Shown: in pieces, positions 1 through 17,750 of the stretch
Numbering within the stretch: position 1 is the first letter of the stretch
Layout of the letters: each line of letters begins with the position of its first letter
Source of the DNA: Streptomyces griseus subsp. griseus
GTDB lineage: Bacteria > Actinomycetota > Actinomycetes > Streptomycetales > Streptomycetaceae
Reading direction: 5' to 3'
Assembly (NCBI RefSeq): GCF_000720255.1
Contig: NZ_JOJE01000030.1
Location: 94,722-158,721, forward strand
Length of the DNA: 64,000 nucleotides
The notes under the pieces: model-generated
The model's input: only the letters and a program-made list of their open reading frames with translations
The model's database searches: none
What the model was told of the DNA's origin: nothing
Position numbers and translations under genes: made by a program

Positions 1-1809
1 CTCGCGCACGCCGCCCGGCAGCTGCCCGCCCACATGGTCCCCGAGGCGCTCGTGACGCTGGACGCGCTGCCGATGACGGCGAACGGGAAGCTCGACCCGA
101 CGGCCCTCCCGGCGCCCGCGCGGGAGACGTCCCCTGCGGGCCGGCCGGCACGCACCCCGCAGGAGGAGACGCTGCAAGGACTCTTCTCGGACGTGCTCGG
201 CGTCGCCGAACCCGGCGTCGACGACGGCTTCTTCGAGCTCGGTGGCGACAGCATCACCTCCATCCACCTGGTGAGCCGTGCCCTCGCCGCGGGACTGCGC
301 CTGACCCCGCGTGACGTGTTCGAGCAACGGACCATCGCCGCGCTCGCCGCCGTGGCGGCGGAGCGCCCGGCCGCTGGCCCGGCCCCCGAACAGGAAGCGC
401 CCATCGGCGACCTGCCCCTCACCCCGGCCATGCACCGGCTGCGCGAACGCGGCGGACCGATCGGCGCGTTCAGCCAGTCGGCCCTGCTCGTCACACCCGC
501 CGGGGCCGAGGAGAAGCGGATCGCCGGAGCCCTCCAGGCGCTCGTGGACCACCATGACGCCCTGCGGATGTGCGTCTCCGAGGACGAGTGGACGGCGGTC
601 ATCCCGCCTCCCGGCGGCGTCGACGCCGGCACGCTGCTCCACCGGGTCGCCGTGCCGGACGCGGGCTTCGCACCCGCCCTGTCCCACGTCGTACCCGAAC
701 TCAACTCTGACGCGGGGAAGTTGCTGCACGCCACCTGGTTCGACGCAGGTCCCCACCGCCCTGGCCGCCTCCTCCTGACGATTCATCACCTCGCCGTGGA
801 CGGCGTCTCCTGGAACGTCCTGCGCACCGACCTGGCCGCCGCCTGGCGCGAAGAGGAGCTGTCGGCGCGGGGCACCTCCCTGCGCCACTGGGCCCGGCTG
901 CTGGAACGGGAGGCGCGCGATCCGGCACGGGTCCCCGAACTCGCCGTGTGGCAGCGACTGTTGTCGGCACCCGATCCGCTGCTCGGCGCCCGTCGACTCG
1001 ACCCCACGCGGGACGTGGTCGGCGCGATGCGCCACCTCTCCCGGGATCTCCCGGCCGACCTCACCACCCGCCTGCTGACCACCGTCCCCGCCGCGTTCCA
1101 CGCCGGCCCCGACGACATCCTGCTCGCCGCGCTCGCCGCCGCCTTCGTCCGGTGGCGACGGCCCCGCGACCGCCACCCCGCCCTGCTCGTCGACATCGAG
1201 CGGCACGGACGCGAGGAGATCGCCGACGGCGTCGACCTGTCCCGCACGGCCGGCTGGTTCACCAGCGTCGTACCGGCTCGGTTCGACCTCACCGGAGTCG
1301 ACCTCGACCGGCCGGCCGACGTCCTCAAGAGCGTCAAGGAACAGGTGCGGTCCGTGCCCGACCACGGGATCGGCCACGGTCTGCTGCGCCACCTCAACCC
1401 CGAGACCGGGCCCGTCCTCGCCGCGCTCGCCGTCCCGCAGGTCGGCTTCAACTACCTGGGATGCACCACCCGGGAGCCGGAGGCCGACTGGTCGGCGGCG
1501 CCCGAGGAGATCCCCGGCCCGCTCCGTCTCGGCGCGGCCCACGACCCGGCCCTGCCCGTCGCCCACGGTCTGGAGATCACCGCCGTGACCACCGTTGACG
1601 GCCGGCTCGACGCCACCTGGTCCTGGGCGCCCGGCGTCTGGTCGGAGGACGACGTACGCACCCTCGCCGACCTGTGGTGCGCGCAGCTGACCGCCCAGGC
1701 CGACGGCACCCGAGCCGGCGGGCACACCCCGTCCGACCTGTCCCTGGTGTCCCTGTCCCAAGCAGAGATCGACGAACTCGAAGCCGAGTTCGGCAGCGAG
1801 TGGAGGTAA
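1..1809 (+). CDS. Non-ribosomal peptide synthetase, C-terminal part (A-end, PCP, epimerization); 5' end outside the window
   Basis: The frame is open from base 1, so the protein begins upstream. What remains starts inside the C-terminal subdomain of an adenylation domain, with the A10 lysine in the TANGKLD stretch. A peptidyl carrier domain follows with the phosphopantetheine site LGGDS (near position 240). The rest is a ~430-residue epimerization domain: [10 protein letters not shown] (catalytic HHxxxDG), ERHGRE, RTAGWF and FNYLG are all present. The module therefore delivers a D-configured residue to the next synthetase. Substrate cannot be read because the specificity pocket lies upstream. 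The next NRPS gene begins 6 bases after the stop, so the two are surely co-transcribed. The condensation domain that opens the next protein is the expected D-donor type. Confidence 0.95.
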   Translation, partial: LAHAARQLPAHMVPEALVTLDALPMTANGKLDPTALPAPARETSPAGRPARTPQEETLQGLFSDVLGVAEPGVDDGFFELGGDSITSIHLVSRALAAGLRLTPRDVFEQRTIAALAAVAAERPAAGPAPEQEAPIGDLPLTPAMHRLRERGGPIGAFSQSALLVTPAGAEEKRIAGALQALVDHHDALRMCVSEDEWTAVIPPPGGVDAGTLLHRVAVPDAGFAPALSHVVPELNSDAGKLLHATWFDAGPHRPGRLLLTIHHLAVDGVSWNVLRTDLAAAWREEELSARGTSLRHWARLLEREARDPARVPELAVWQRLLSAPDPLLGARRLDPTRDVVGAMRHLSRDLPADLTTRLLTTVPAAFHAGPDDILLAALAAAFVRWRRPRDRHPALLVDIERHGREEIADGVDLSRTAGWFTSVVPARFDLTGVDLDRPADVLKSVKEQVRSVPDHGIGHGLLRHLNPETGPVLAALAVPQVGFNYLGCTTREPEADWSAAPEEIPGPLRLGAAHDPALPVAHGLEITAVTTVDGRLDATWSWAPGVWSEDDVRTLADLWCAQLTAQADGTRAGGHTPSDLSLVSLSQAEIDELEAEFGSEWR

Positions 1810-1815
1810 CCCACG

Positions 1816-9476
<7,661 letters not shown>

Positions 9477-9480
<4 letters not shown>

Positions 9481-12400
9481 CGGCACAGCCCGCGCCGACA
9501 AAACAGCCCGTGCCCACGCAATCCGCGTCGCCCGCGAAGTCCGCGTCCGTCGACGTCCTGCCCCTGACCCCGCTCCAGGAGGGCCTGCTCTTCCACGCCG
9601 TGTACGAGCACGAGGGCCACTCCCGGGACGTCTACGTGGTCCAGTTGGTCTTCGAACTCGACGGCACCGTGGACGCCGCCCGGCTGCGCGCCGCGGCCCA
9701 GGCCCTCCTGGAACGCCACCCCACCCTCCGGTCGGCCTTCCGGCGCCGCAGGGGCGGGCAACCGGTGCAGGTCGTGCCGCGCCGGGCCACCCTGCCGTGG
9801 ACCGAGACCGACCTGACCGGGCCGGAAACCGACACCGAGCGGGAGTGGGCCCGCCTGCTGGACGAGGACCGGGACCGCGGATTCGACCCGGCCACGCCTC
9901 CACTCCTGCGGTGCACACTGGTCCGCACGGGAGAGCGGCGGCACCGGCTGCTCGTCACCCACCACCACATCCTGCTCGACGGCTGGTCGGTCTCCGTCCT
10001 CCTGCGTGAACTGCGCACCCTGTACGACGCCGGCGACGACCCCTCCGCTCTGCCCCCCGCCCCGCCCTACCGCACCTTCCTGGAGTGGCTGGGCCGCCGG
10101 GACCGTACCGCCTCCGAGGCCGCCTGGCGGGACGCGCTGGCCCAGCTCTCCCAACCGACCCGGCTGGCCCCGCACGCGCCCGACGGCCGGGGCTCGGGAG
10201 AACCGGCACAGGCCCGTGTCGAGTTGACGTCAGAGACCGGCACCGCGCTGACCGCACTGGCACGCGACCTGGGTGTCACCGTCAACACCCTTGTGCAGAC
10301 CGCCTGGGCGATCCTGCTCAGCCGTACGACGGGCCACGACGACGTCGTCTTCGGCGCCACCGTCTCCGGCCGCCCGGCCGAACTGCCCGGTGTGGAGTCG
10401 ATGGTCGGCCTGTTCATCAACACCGTCCCCACCCGGGTACGGTTGCGACCCGACGAGCCGCTGAGCGGACTGCTGCGCCGGGTCCAGGAGGGATACGTCC
10501 GGCTGCTGGACCACCATCATCTCGGCCTGGCGGACATCCAGCGGGCGGCCGGGGTGCCCCAACTCTTCGACACACTCGTCGTCTTCGAGAACTACCCGGT
10601 CGACGACCAGGAGACCGGCCGTCCCGGCGACGGCCTGCGTGTCGTAGGTACGGGCGGGCGTGACGCCACCCACTATCCGGTGACCCTGGTGGCCCTGCCC
10701 GGCCCGCGGCCGCGCTTCCGGCTCGCCTACCGGCCCGACCTCTTCGACGCCGACTGGGCCAACGCCACGCTCGACCGCCTCGTACGGCTCCTGGAGACCA
10801 TGGCGCAGGACCCCGAACGCCTCCTCGGCGGAGTCGGGTTGGCACCCGGGGAGACCGGAGAGGAACTCCCTTCCGCGCCGCCGGCGACCCGCACACTCAC
10901 CGACCTCTGGGCGGCCCAGGTCGCGGCCACCCCGGACGCGGTGGCCGTACTGGACCGGGGCGCCACCTGGACGTACCGCGAACTGGACGACCGCGCCGAA
11001 CGGCTGGCCCGTCGGCTCGTTTCGCTCGGGGCGGGGCCCGAACGTGTCGTGGGCATCGCTCTGCCGCGCACGACGGACCTCGTCACGGCGGTCCTCGGCG
11101 TGCTGAAGTCCGGGGCGGCCTATCTGCCCCTCGACCCGGCCTACCCGCCGGACCGCCTCGCGTACATCGTCGGCGACGCCCGGCCGGTGGTCGTCCTCGC
11201 CACCGACGAGACGGTGGGGGTGCTGCCCGCGGACACGGTGACGCTCCCACCGGAGGCGGGGGGCAGTCAGGGGTCCTTGCCGGAGTCGCGGCCGGACAAC
11301 CTCGCCTGCGTCACGTACACCTCCGGCTCCACGGGACGACCCAAGGGCGTGCTGGAGACCCACCGGGGCATCGTGGAGTTCGTCGAGTGGACGCACGCCA
11401 CGCTCGGTCCCGAGCGGCTTGCCGAGGTGCTGTTCTCCACCTCGCTCAACTTCGACGTGTCCGTCTTCGAGATCTTCTCTCCCCTGCTGTGCGGCGGCCG
11501 CATCCAGATCGTGGAGAACCTGCTCGCACTCACCGCGGACGACACCGACGTCCGTGAGGTGAGCCTGATCAGCGGGGTGCCATCGGTGCTGAGCACGGTG
11601 GTCGCCGACCCCCCGGACATCTCACCCAGAGTCGTCGCACTCGGCGGCGAGCCCATCCCCGAACGCCTCCGCACCGACCTCGAAGCGGCGTTCCCCGCCG
11701 CCCGCATCATCAATTTCTACGGCCCCACCGAGGCGACCGTCTACGCCACCGCCTGGCAGTCCGACGTGGACCCGCACGCCACGGACGGGGCGCCGCCGCT
11801 GGGCCGCCCCCTCGCGCGCAACCGCCTTCACCTCCTCGACCAGGCCCTGCGGCCCGTGCCCGACGGGGTACCGGGGGAGATCTACCTGTCGGGCGGCGGA
11901 CCGGCCCGCGGCTACCTCGGCCGCCCCGGACTGACCGCGCGGCGGTTCGTCGCCAACCCCTTCGGCGGCCCGGGGGAGCGGATGTACCGCACGGGCGACC
12001 TCGCCGTGCGCGGCTTCGACGGACAGCTGCGCTTCCTCGGCCGGACCGACCACCAGGTGAAGGTGCGCGGGTTCCGCGTCGAGCTCGGCGAGATCGAGGC
12101 CGTGCTCGCGGCCCACCCGGCTGTGACACAGGCGGCGGCCGCGGTGCGCGAGGACGCGCTGGGCGAGAAGCAGTTGGTCGCCTGTGCCGTGCCGGGTGAA
12201 CCGGAGGGGGCGCGGCCCGCCGAGCTGCGCGCGCATCTCGCCCGTGCCCTGCCCGCGCACATGGTGCCCTCCACGGTCACCCTCCTCGAACGCCTCCCCC
12301 TCACCGCGAGCGGCAAGCTGGACCGCACGGCACTGCCCGCCCCCGGCGCCCCGGCTCCGGCGTCCGGCGCACCGCGCACCCAGCAGGAGGAGCGCCTCCG

Positions 12401-13505
12401 CGCGATCGTCGCCGACCTCCTCGGACTCGATCCGCTCCGCGTCGGCGTTCACGACAGCTTCTTCGACCTCGGTGGGCACTCCCTGCTGGTCCCCCGACTG
12501 ACGGCCCGCATCCGTGCGGAACTCGGCGGCGAGCCGACGATGAGGGCGGTCTTCGACACACCGTCGGTGGCGGGGTTGGCGAGGTCGGCCGGGCCGCCGA
12601 CTTCGGCGGTCGCCCCGGTCGCCCCGGTCGCCCCGGTCGCCCCGGTCGCCCCGGTCGCCCCGGTCGCCCCGGTCGTTCCGGCCGCCCCGGCCACCTCAGG
12701 TACCGCCCTCGGCGTCCTGCTGCCCCTGCGCACCCGTGGCCGTCGTGAGCCGCTGTTCTGTCTCCCGCCGGCCTCCGGGCTGGCCTGGGGTTTCGCCGGG
12801 CTGGCCCGGCATCTCGACGCCGATCGGCCGCTGTACGGGCTCCAGTCGCGGGGCCTGGTGCCCGGGCAGGTGCGGTCGGGCAGTCTGGCGGAGGCGGTCG
12901 CCGAGCACACCGCGCTGATCCGCCAGGTTCAGCCGCGGGGCCCGTACCACCTGCTGGGGTACTCCATGGGAGGTCTCGTAGCCCACCGCGTCGCGACGGA
13001 ACTCCAGGCGGCGGGGGAGAGGGTGGCGCTGCTGGCGCTGCTCGACTCGTTCCCCGGCGAGTGGACGGCGCGGGGCCCGCGCCCGACCGATCGGCCCGCG
13101 GTGCTCCGCGCCCTCCTCACCATCCTGGGGCGCCCGGCGGCACCGGAGGACGAGGAGCTGACCGACGCGAGGTTCACGGAACTCGTCCGCCGCGTGCCGG
13201 ACCTGCCGGGCGGCCTCGACGACGCCGAACTGGAGGCACTGGTCGAGGTGACGGCGAACAACCGTCGCCTCATGGCGGAGTTCGCCCCCGCCTCGTACCA
13301 GGGCGACCTTCTCTTCTTCACCGCCGCCCATGATCCCGACGCACACCCCGGACGGCACGGCTCATGGCGGCCGTACGTCGAAGGGCGCGTCGACAACCAC
13401 GACATCCCCTGCCTCCACGGAGGGATGACGGGGCCCGCCGCACTGGACCGGATCGGGCCCGTGCTGGATCGCCGGCTCCGGGCCACCGCACCCCGGCACG
13501 CCTGA
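9477..13505 (+). CDS. Non-ribosomal peptide synthetase, terminal module C-A-PCP-TE
   Basis: Start ATG overlaps the previous stop, giving 1342 residues. After a Pro/Ala/Ser-rich leader come a condensation domain (HHHILLDGW near 162; D-donor type, consistent with the upstream epimerase), an adenylation domain ([11 protein letters not shown] near 614), a PCP (LGGHSLL near 998), a Val-Ala-Pro repeat linker, and a type I thioesterase with GYSMGG (serine near 1163). The adenylation code read by alignment to GrsA is DVFSAGFVYK, which matches no code I know, so a non-proteinogenic substrate is possible. The thioesterase makes this the last module. It should release the chain by hydrolysis or macrocyclization; the Thr side chain two residues upstream is one possible lactone nucleophile (inference). 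Confidence 0.96.
12609..12671 (+). repeat. Seven perfect 9-bp tandem repeats (GTCGCCCCG) in the PCP-TE linker
   Basis: The unit GTCGCCCCG is repeated seven times without a mismatch, followed by degenerate copies. In frame it encodes (Val-Ala-Pro)7, a stiff proline-rich spacer between the last carrier domain and the thioesterase. Because the unit is a multiple of three, copy-number changes by slippage would alter linker length without breaking the frame. Confidence 0.95.
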
Positions 13506-13569
13506 CCGCCCGACTCCTCACGCACGCCTGACACTCCACACACGCCCGACACGACAGGAGCGACTCCCC

Positions 13570-13782
13570 ATGAGCACCAACCCGTTCGACGACGACACCC
13601 TCGAGCACCTCGTCCTGGTGAACGACGAGGGACAGCACTCGCTGTGGCCCGCCTTCGCCGAGGTCCCGGCCGGCTGGACCGTCGTGCACGGCCGGGCGAG
13701 CCGCCAGTCCTGCCTGGACCACGTCGAGGAGCACTGGACCGACATGCGCCCCAAGAGCCTCATCCGGGCCATGGGCGAATAG
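13570..13782 (+). CDS. mbtH: MbtH-like protein (NRPS adenylation chaperone)
   Basis: A 70-residue protein of standard MbtH length: NPFDDD at the N-terminus, then [24 protein letters not shown] and WTDMRPKSL, the invariant Trp/Ser/Leu core of the family. MbtH proteins bind the N-terminal lobe of adenylation domains and are needed for their folding or activity. It has an AGGAG site before the ATG and sits 64 bases downstream of the thioesterase gene, so it belongs to the NRPS operon. Confidence 0.97.
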   Translation: MSTNPFDDDTLEHLVLVNDEGQHSLWPAFAEVPAGWTVVHGRASRQSCLDHVEEHWTDMRPKSLIRAMGE

Positions 13783-13802
13783 ACGGATCGGGGTACGAGA
13801 CG

Positions 13803-15029
13803 ATGGACTCGCGGCGGACGATCGCTCCCGAGGAACTCGACACACTGGACCTGGCCGAGCCGCGACTGCACGCCGAGAGCGACCTGTCCGCCGTGTGGCG
13901 CCACCTCAGGGAGCACGACCCGGTCCACTGGAACCCGCAGACCGGATCCGCCCCCGGCTTCTGGGTGGTGACCCGGCACGCCGACGTCACCGCCGTCTAC
14001 CGGGACAGCGCGCGCTTCACCTCCGAGGGCGGCAACGTCCTGGAGACCCTGCTGGCCGGCGGCGACTCCGCGGCCGGCCGGATGCTCGCGATCACCGACG
14101 GCGCGCGGCACACCGGACTGCGCCGCGTCCTGATGTCGGCGTTCACCCCGCGGGCCCTGGAACCGATCGTCGACAGTGTCCGCAGGTCGGTACGGCGGCT
14201 GCTGCGGGACGCGATCGAGCAGGGCACCTGCGACTTCGCCACCGACGTGGCCGCGGGTATCCCGCTCGGTGCGATCTGCGACCTGCTCGGAGTGCCGGAC
14301 GGCGACCGGGCCGAGGTGCTCCGGCTGACCTCGTCCGCGCTGGGTTCGCACGACGCGGACAGCACGGCGGCCGACGCCTGGATCGCCAAGAGCGAGATCC
14401 TGCTCTACTTCGCCCAGCTGGCCCGTGAACGGCGCGCCGGCGGTCACGCCGACGTCATCGCACTGCTCGCCGGCAGCCGCGTGAACGGGCTGCCGTTGGA
14501 CGACGACGAGATCATGCTCAACTGCTACAGCCTGATCCTCGGGGGCGACGAGACGGCCCGGCTGTCCATGGTCGGCGCCGCCCTGGCGCTGGTGGACCAC
14601 CCCGACCAGTGGCGGGCGCTCAAGCGGGGCGAGACGGGGATCGACACCGCGGTGGAGGAGATGCTGCGCTGGACGACCCCCGCGCTGCACTCGGGGCGCA
14701 CCGCCACCACCGACACGGAGATCAGGGGACGGCCGGTCCGCGCCGGGGACGTCGTCACCGTCTGGAACGCCTCCGCCAACCGCGACGAGCGGGTGTTCGA
14801 CGAACCCGGCCGGCTGCGCCTGGACCGGAGCCCCAACAAGCACGTGACCTTCGCCTACGGTCGCCACTTCTGCCTGGGCGCCTACCTGGCCCGGGCCGAG
14901 ATCGGGGCCGTCCTGGCCGGACTGCGCGACACGGTGGCGGAGCTGGAGCTGACCGGTCCGGCCCGGCCGGTGTACTCCAACTTCCTCAGCGGCCTCAGCT
15001 CGCTGCCGCTGGCGCTGAAAGGGGAGTGA
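13803..15029 (+). CDS. Cytochrome P450, likely peptide-tailoring
   Basis: A 408-residue bacterial class I P450, starting at the ATG 20 bases after mbtH (a longer in-frame reading upstream overlaps mbtH and is rejected). Visible landmarks: I-helix GGDETARL, ExxR at residues 286-289 (EMLR), and the heme loop FAYGRHFCLG with the cysteine ligand at residue 357. It lacks a membrane anchor and needs separate ferredoxin partners, which are not in the window. Directly behind the NRPS and mbtH genes, it probably oxidizes the peptide or a carrier-bound amino acid (beta-hydroxylation or crosslinking). Which one cannot be told from the sequence. Confidence 0.93.
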   Translation: MDSRRTIAPEELDTLDLAEPRLHAESDLSAVWRHLREHDPVHWNPQTGSAPGFWVVTRHADVTAVYRDSARFTSEGGNVLETLLAGGDSAAGRMLAITDGARHTGLRRVLMSAFTPRALEPIVDSVRRSVRRLLRDAIEQGTCDFATDVAAGIPLGAICDLLGVPDGDRAEVLRLTSSALGSHDADSTAADAWIAKSEILLYFAQLARERRAGGHADVIALLAGSRVNGLPLDDDEIMLNCYSLILGGDETARLSMVGAALALVDHPDQWRALKRGETGIDTAVEEMLRWTTPALHSGRTATTDTEIRGRPVRAGDVVTVWNASANRDERVFDEPGRLRLDRSPNKHVTFAYGRHFCLGAYLARAEIGAVLAGLRDTVAELELTGPARPVYSNFLSGLSSLPLALKGE

Positions 15030-15074
15030 CGGAAGGCGGCGTGGCACGGGCGTGGTCCGAGTAGGCTCCGCCAC

Positions 15075-15548
15075 ATGCGCATCTCCGTCTCCTCCGACAT
15101 GGACGAACCCGTCGCCCGCTCCCTCGTCGAACAGTTGCGGGCCCGGGGCCACGAGGTGCGCGCCTACGGCGCGCTGCGGACCGGGGACGACCCGCGGTGG
15201 GCGGTGTGCTCGGAGACGGCGGCCCGTGAGGTGGCCGCCGGGACGGCGGACCAGGCGGTCGTGTGCTGCTGGACCGGCACGGGTGCCTCGATCGCCGCGA
15301 ACAAGGTGCCCGGGGTACGGGCGGCCCTGTGCACCGACGCGTACACGGCGGACGGCGCCCGCCGCTGGAACGACGCCAACGTGCTGGCGCTCAGCCTGCG
15401 GCTGACCTCCGAACCGCTGCTCAAGGAGATCCTGGACGCCTGGTTCGCCGCCGACGCCGGCGAAGACGCCGAGGACCGCGAGAACATCGCCCACGTGGAG
15501 CGGCTCGACCGAGGTCGGGCGGACTCCCACGCCCCGCAGGCCCCGTAG
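15075..15548 (+). CDS. RpiB/LacA-LacB family sugar-phosphate isomerase-like protein
   Basis: A 157-residue protein with a Rossmann-like N-terminus (MRISVSSDMD) and the family signature GTGASIAANKVPGVRAALC, followed by ARRWNDANVL; this matches the RpiB/LacAB fold (ribose-5-phosphate or galactose-6-phosphate isomerases). The usual catalytic cysteine of the Gly-Cys-Gly-Ser loop is not in its normal place: here the loop reads CCWTGTGAS, with Cys three residues before the glycine loop. Substrate is therefore uncertain. It follows the P450 by 45 bases but looks like general metabolism and may mark the edge of the NRPS cluster. Confidence 0.82.
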   Translation: MRISVSSDMDEPVARSLVEQLRARGHEVRAYGALRTGDDPRWAVCSETAAREVAAGTADQAVVCCWTGTGASIAANKVPGVRAALCTDAYTADGARRWNDANVLALSLRLTSEPLLKEILDAWFAADAGEDAEDRENIAHVERLDRGRADSHAPQAP

Positions 15549-15926
15549 TCCCCTCGACGCCCCAGTTGCCGTGCATCCCGTGTGCACGGTCCCCGCGGGG
15601 CGCACACATCGGGGCGAACGGCGCAGACGCGGGAGCAGGGGACGGGCACGTGTGCGCCCTGTCACGGGGTCTTGTTGAGCCCTTACAGTGTGGCGCCCAG
15701 CCTTGTGCCGTACGTCGGCAGGGCGGAGCCCCACCCCCGGTGGCCACCGGCCGTACCGCCCGGCCGTCACCACTTCCCGGCGCGCCCCGCGTACACGGGC
15801 GCGGCGGGCCGGAGCGACGTGACCCGAGGTCCACCCGCGCGACAGCACCAACCCCGTGAAACCGCTCGGACCAGGCAGCCGAGTGTCCGCGGTCCGAGCG
15901 CGTGTCCAAAGCCCTGGGAGGCCGCT
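15549..15926. other. 378-base leader/intergenic region with no gene
   Basis: No convincing coding sequence on either strand. The only structure I see is the hairpin just before the ATP-grasp gene (listed separately). A promoter for the downstream gene must lie here but I could not fix its -35/-10 boxes. Confidence 0.6.
15863..15900 (+). promoter_or_regulatory. Hairpin (10-bp perfect stem) in the 5' leader of the ATP-grasp gene
   Basis: CGCTCGGACC (15863-15872) pairs exactly with GGTCCGAGCG (15891-15900) across an 18-base loop. The 3' arm ends 16 bases before the GGGAGG ribosome binding site. No T-run follows, so it is more likely a leader structure, attenuator or operator than a classical terminator. 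Function is inference. Confidence 0.5.
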
Positions 15927-16940
15927 GTGTCCCGACCGTGCATCGCCCTGATCGCCGACCCCACCTCTTCCGAAGGCTGCCGCGAGTACCTGGCCACAGC
16001 CGTGGAACTGCTCACCGGCGCATCCGCCGTCCGTATCGACGCCCGCCACTTCGCCCCCGACGGGACCGGCTGCGCCGTCCCCGACGGAGACCGCTTACGG
16101 CTGAAGGTCCCCGAGGAGGGGCTGGACTTCGTGCCCGACGTCGTCGTGGTCTACGAGATCCCGCCGCACCGCCGACAGGGACTCGCCGCCTTCCAGCAGC
16201 TCCTGGAAGCGCACCACGTGGTCACCCTCGCCACCGGCACGGACGCCTGGCGTACGGCCACGGAGAAGAACCTCACCGTGGCCCGCTTCGCCCGGGACGG
16301 TGTCGCCCAGATGGACACCGAGGTGCTGTCCCGGCCCGGTGCGCGCGAGGCCGAGACCGCCTTCCACCGGCTCGGCGGGGACACCTGGGCCCGGCCCGTG
16401 ATCGGTACGGGAGGCAACGACACCTTCCACGTGACCACGCCGGTCCAGCTCGAGGAGGCCGCCGCGTTCTACGCGGAGCGGGGTACCGACTGGCTGCTCT
16501 CCCGGGACGCGCGGAACATCAGGCCGGACGGTGCCCGTCACCAGTTCCGCGTTTTCGTCCTCGGAGGCCGTGTCATCCACGCCCGGGAGCACGTACAACC
16601 CCGGACGGACACCCCGTGCAACACCTGCCAGGGGGCCACCGCCCTCCACATCACCCCGGAGAACCTGCCCGCCCGCCTCACCGAGCTCGCCGTCGCCGCC
16701 ACCGCCTCCGTCGGACTGCCCTTCGCGGGCGTCGACCTGGCCGTCGAGAACGGCGGAGTCGTGTTCGAGGTCAACGTCCACCCCGCCTTCGTGGACGGCG
16801 AGCTCGAGCTCCAACGGGTGGCCGTGCCATACATCCAGGCGCACCTCGACGCCCTAACCCTCGCCCGAGGCGACCGGCCCACGGTCGCACCCCGAGCGAG
16901 GGCGTCCCTGGGCCGAGGAGGCCGACTGTCGACCCACTGA
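15927..16940 (+). CDS. RimK/ATP-grasp-type ligase-like protein
   Basis: About 337 residues. Start chosen at GTG 15927 because GGGAGG lies just upstream; the longer open frame has no ribosome binding site. The C-terminal half shows ATP-grasp features: HQFRVFVLGGRVI, FAGVDLAVENG and FEVNVHP (metal-binding Glu/Asn), as in RimK-like carboxylate-amine ligases and glutathione synthetase-like enzymes. The family joins a carboxylate to an amine with ATP through an acyl-phosphate. A TTA leucine codon sits at 16095-16097, which in Streptomyces makes translation depend on the bldA tRNA and so ties expression to development. It stands alone, convergent to the next gene. Substrate unknown. Confidence 0.78.
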   Translation: MSRPCIALIADPTSSEGCREYLATAVELLTGASAVRIDARHFAPDGTGCAVPDGDRLRLKVPEEGLDFVPDVVVVYEIPPHRRQGLAAFQQLLEAHHVVTLATGTDAWRTATEKNLTVARFARDGVAQMDTEVLSRPGAREAETAFHRLGGDTWARPVIGTGGNDTFHVTTPVQLEEAAAFYAERGTDWLLSRDARNIRPDGARHQFRVFVLGGRVIHAREHVQPRTDTPCNTCQGATALHITPENLPARLTELAVAATASVGLPFAGVDLAVENGGVVFEVNVHPAFVDGELELQRVAVPYIQAHLDALTLARGDRPTVAPRARASLGRGGRLSTH

Positions 16941-16988
16941 GACGGCAACCGCGCCTCACAGAGGTGCTGTGACCTGGCTGACCAGGCT

Positions 16989-17339
16989 TTATGTCCGGTC
17001 GCCCTTCGGCTTGCCCCGCTGGTCCGGGGTGCCGTGCGGGGGAGGGCTGAGGGGCTGGGCCGAGGTCGCGGGGGAGACGTGGGAGGCCGACCGGCCGCGG
17101 CCCTGCTCGGGACGGAGCGCCCCGGGGTCTCCGGAGGTCGGTTCGGCGCCCGCCCGCAGCTGCTCCAGGCGGGAGGTCAGCACCTCCGTCACCGGGCGGC
17201 GGTCGGCGTGCTCGTGCTCATAGGCGAGCAGCTTCTCCACGTCCCCTGCGGCCAGCGACCGTACGCGGCTCTCCAGGCCGCCGATCGGCAGATGGTCGTA
17301 GTCGGGCAGCGGCAGCGTGCCGCGGCCGGAGTCGGCCAT
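16989..17339 (-). CDS. Conserved small hydrophilic actinobacterial protein (unknown function)
   Basis: 116 residues, starting at the ATG at 17339 because GAGGAG lies 8 bases upstream; an earlier in-frame GTG overlaps that site. The N-terminal half (LPLPDYDHLPIGGLESRVRSL followed by VEKLLAYEHEHADRRPVTEVLTSRLEQL, quoted in parts) is a short helical module seen in many actinobacterial proteins of unknown role (I believe the DUF8129 type, from memory). The C-terminal half is low-complexity Gly/Ser/Pro. No signal peptide or membrane helix. Next upstream on the same strand is the DUF6479 gene, so the two may be co-transcribed. Confidence 0.7.
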   Translation of the reverse strand: MADSGRGTLPLPDYDHLPIGGLESRVRSLAAGDVEKLLAYEHEHADRRPVTEVLTSRLEQLRAGAEPTSGDPGALRPEQGRGRSASHVSPATSAQPLSPPPHGTPDQRGKPKGDRT

Positions 17340-17384
17340 GAATCTCACTCCTCGGAGTCGAGTGCGTGCGCTCGGGCCGGATCC

Positions 17385-17750
17385 TCAGTGGGCGCCCAGT
17401 CCGCCCCCGCCGAAGGAACCGCTGCTGCCGCGGCCCCAGCGCGGGCGCTGCTTCGACGGGCTCGAGCGGGTCTGCATATTGGTCAGCTCGTACGGGGTCA
17501 GCGCACGGCCGTCCTTCGAGACCTGGGGTACCTCGTCGGGTTCCCGGTTCTCCTGCACCTCATGGACCGGTCCGTCCGGGGGGAGGTGCGGCTGCTCTTC
17601 GGGTCGCGGCCGGGGCGACTCGTTGAGTTTGATGCGGTAGCCCAGCCAGAAGCCACCGGCCAGAACGGCCAGCACGGCCACGCCGACCACGAAGAGTCCG
17701 ATGCTGAGCAGCCCGCTCGCTTCGGCCAGCTGCATGGTTGCGGTACTCAT
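17385..17750 (-). CDS. DUF6479-type single-pass membrane protein
   Basis: 121 residues from the ATG at 17750 (MSTATMQLAEA). One clear transmembrane helix near residues 14-36 (IGLFVVGVAVLAVLAGGFWLG), then GYRIK and an acidic, proline-rich cytoplasmic tail containing EVQENREPDEVPQV and GRALTPYEL, the signature order of the Streptomyces DUF6479 family. Function of the family is not known. A longer in-frame start exists but adds an unrelated Pro/Gly-rich stretch. It is divergent from the Cys-rich gene at 17842, so the 90 bases between must hold promoters for both. Confidence 0.8.
   Translation of the reverse strand: MSTATMQLAEASGLLSIGLFVVGVAVLAVLAGGFWLGYRIKLNESPRPRPEEQPHLPPDGPVHEVQENREPDEVPQVSKDGRALTPYELTNMQTRSSPSKQRPRWGRGSSGSFGGGGLGAH

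Noticed and set aside
12609..12671. CRISPR-like array
   Set aside because: Contiguous 9-bp units with no spacers, in frame within an NRPS gene.
14998..15074. P450-RpiB operon as part of peptide biosynthesis
   Set aside because: Close spacing, but the isomerase family has no known role in NRPS tailoring; left as likely cluster border.
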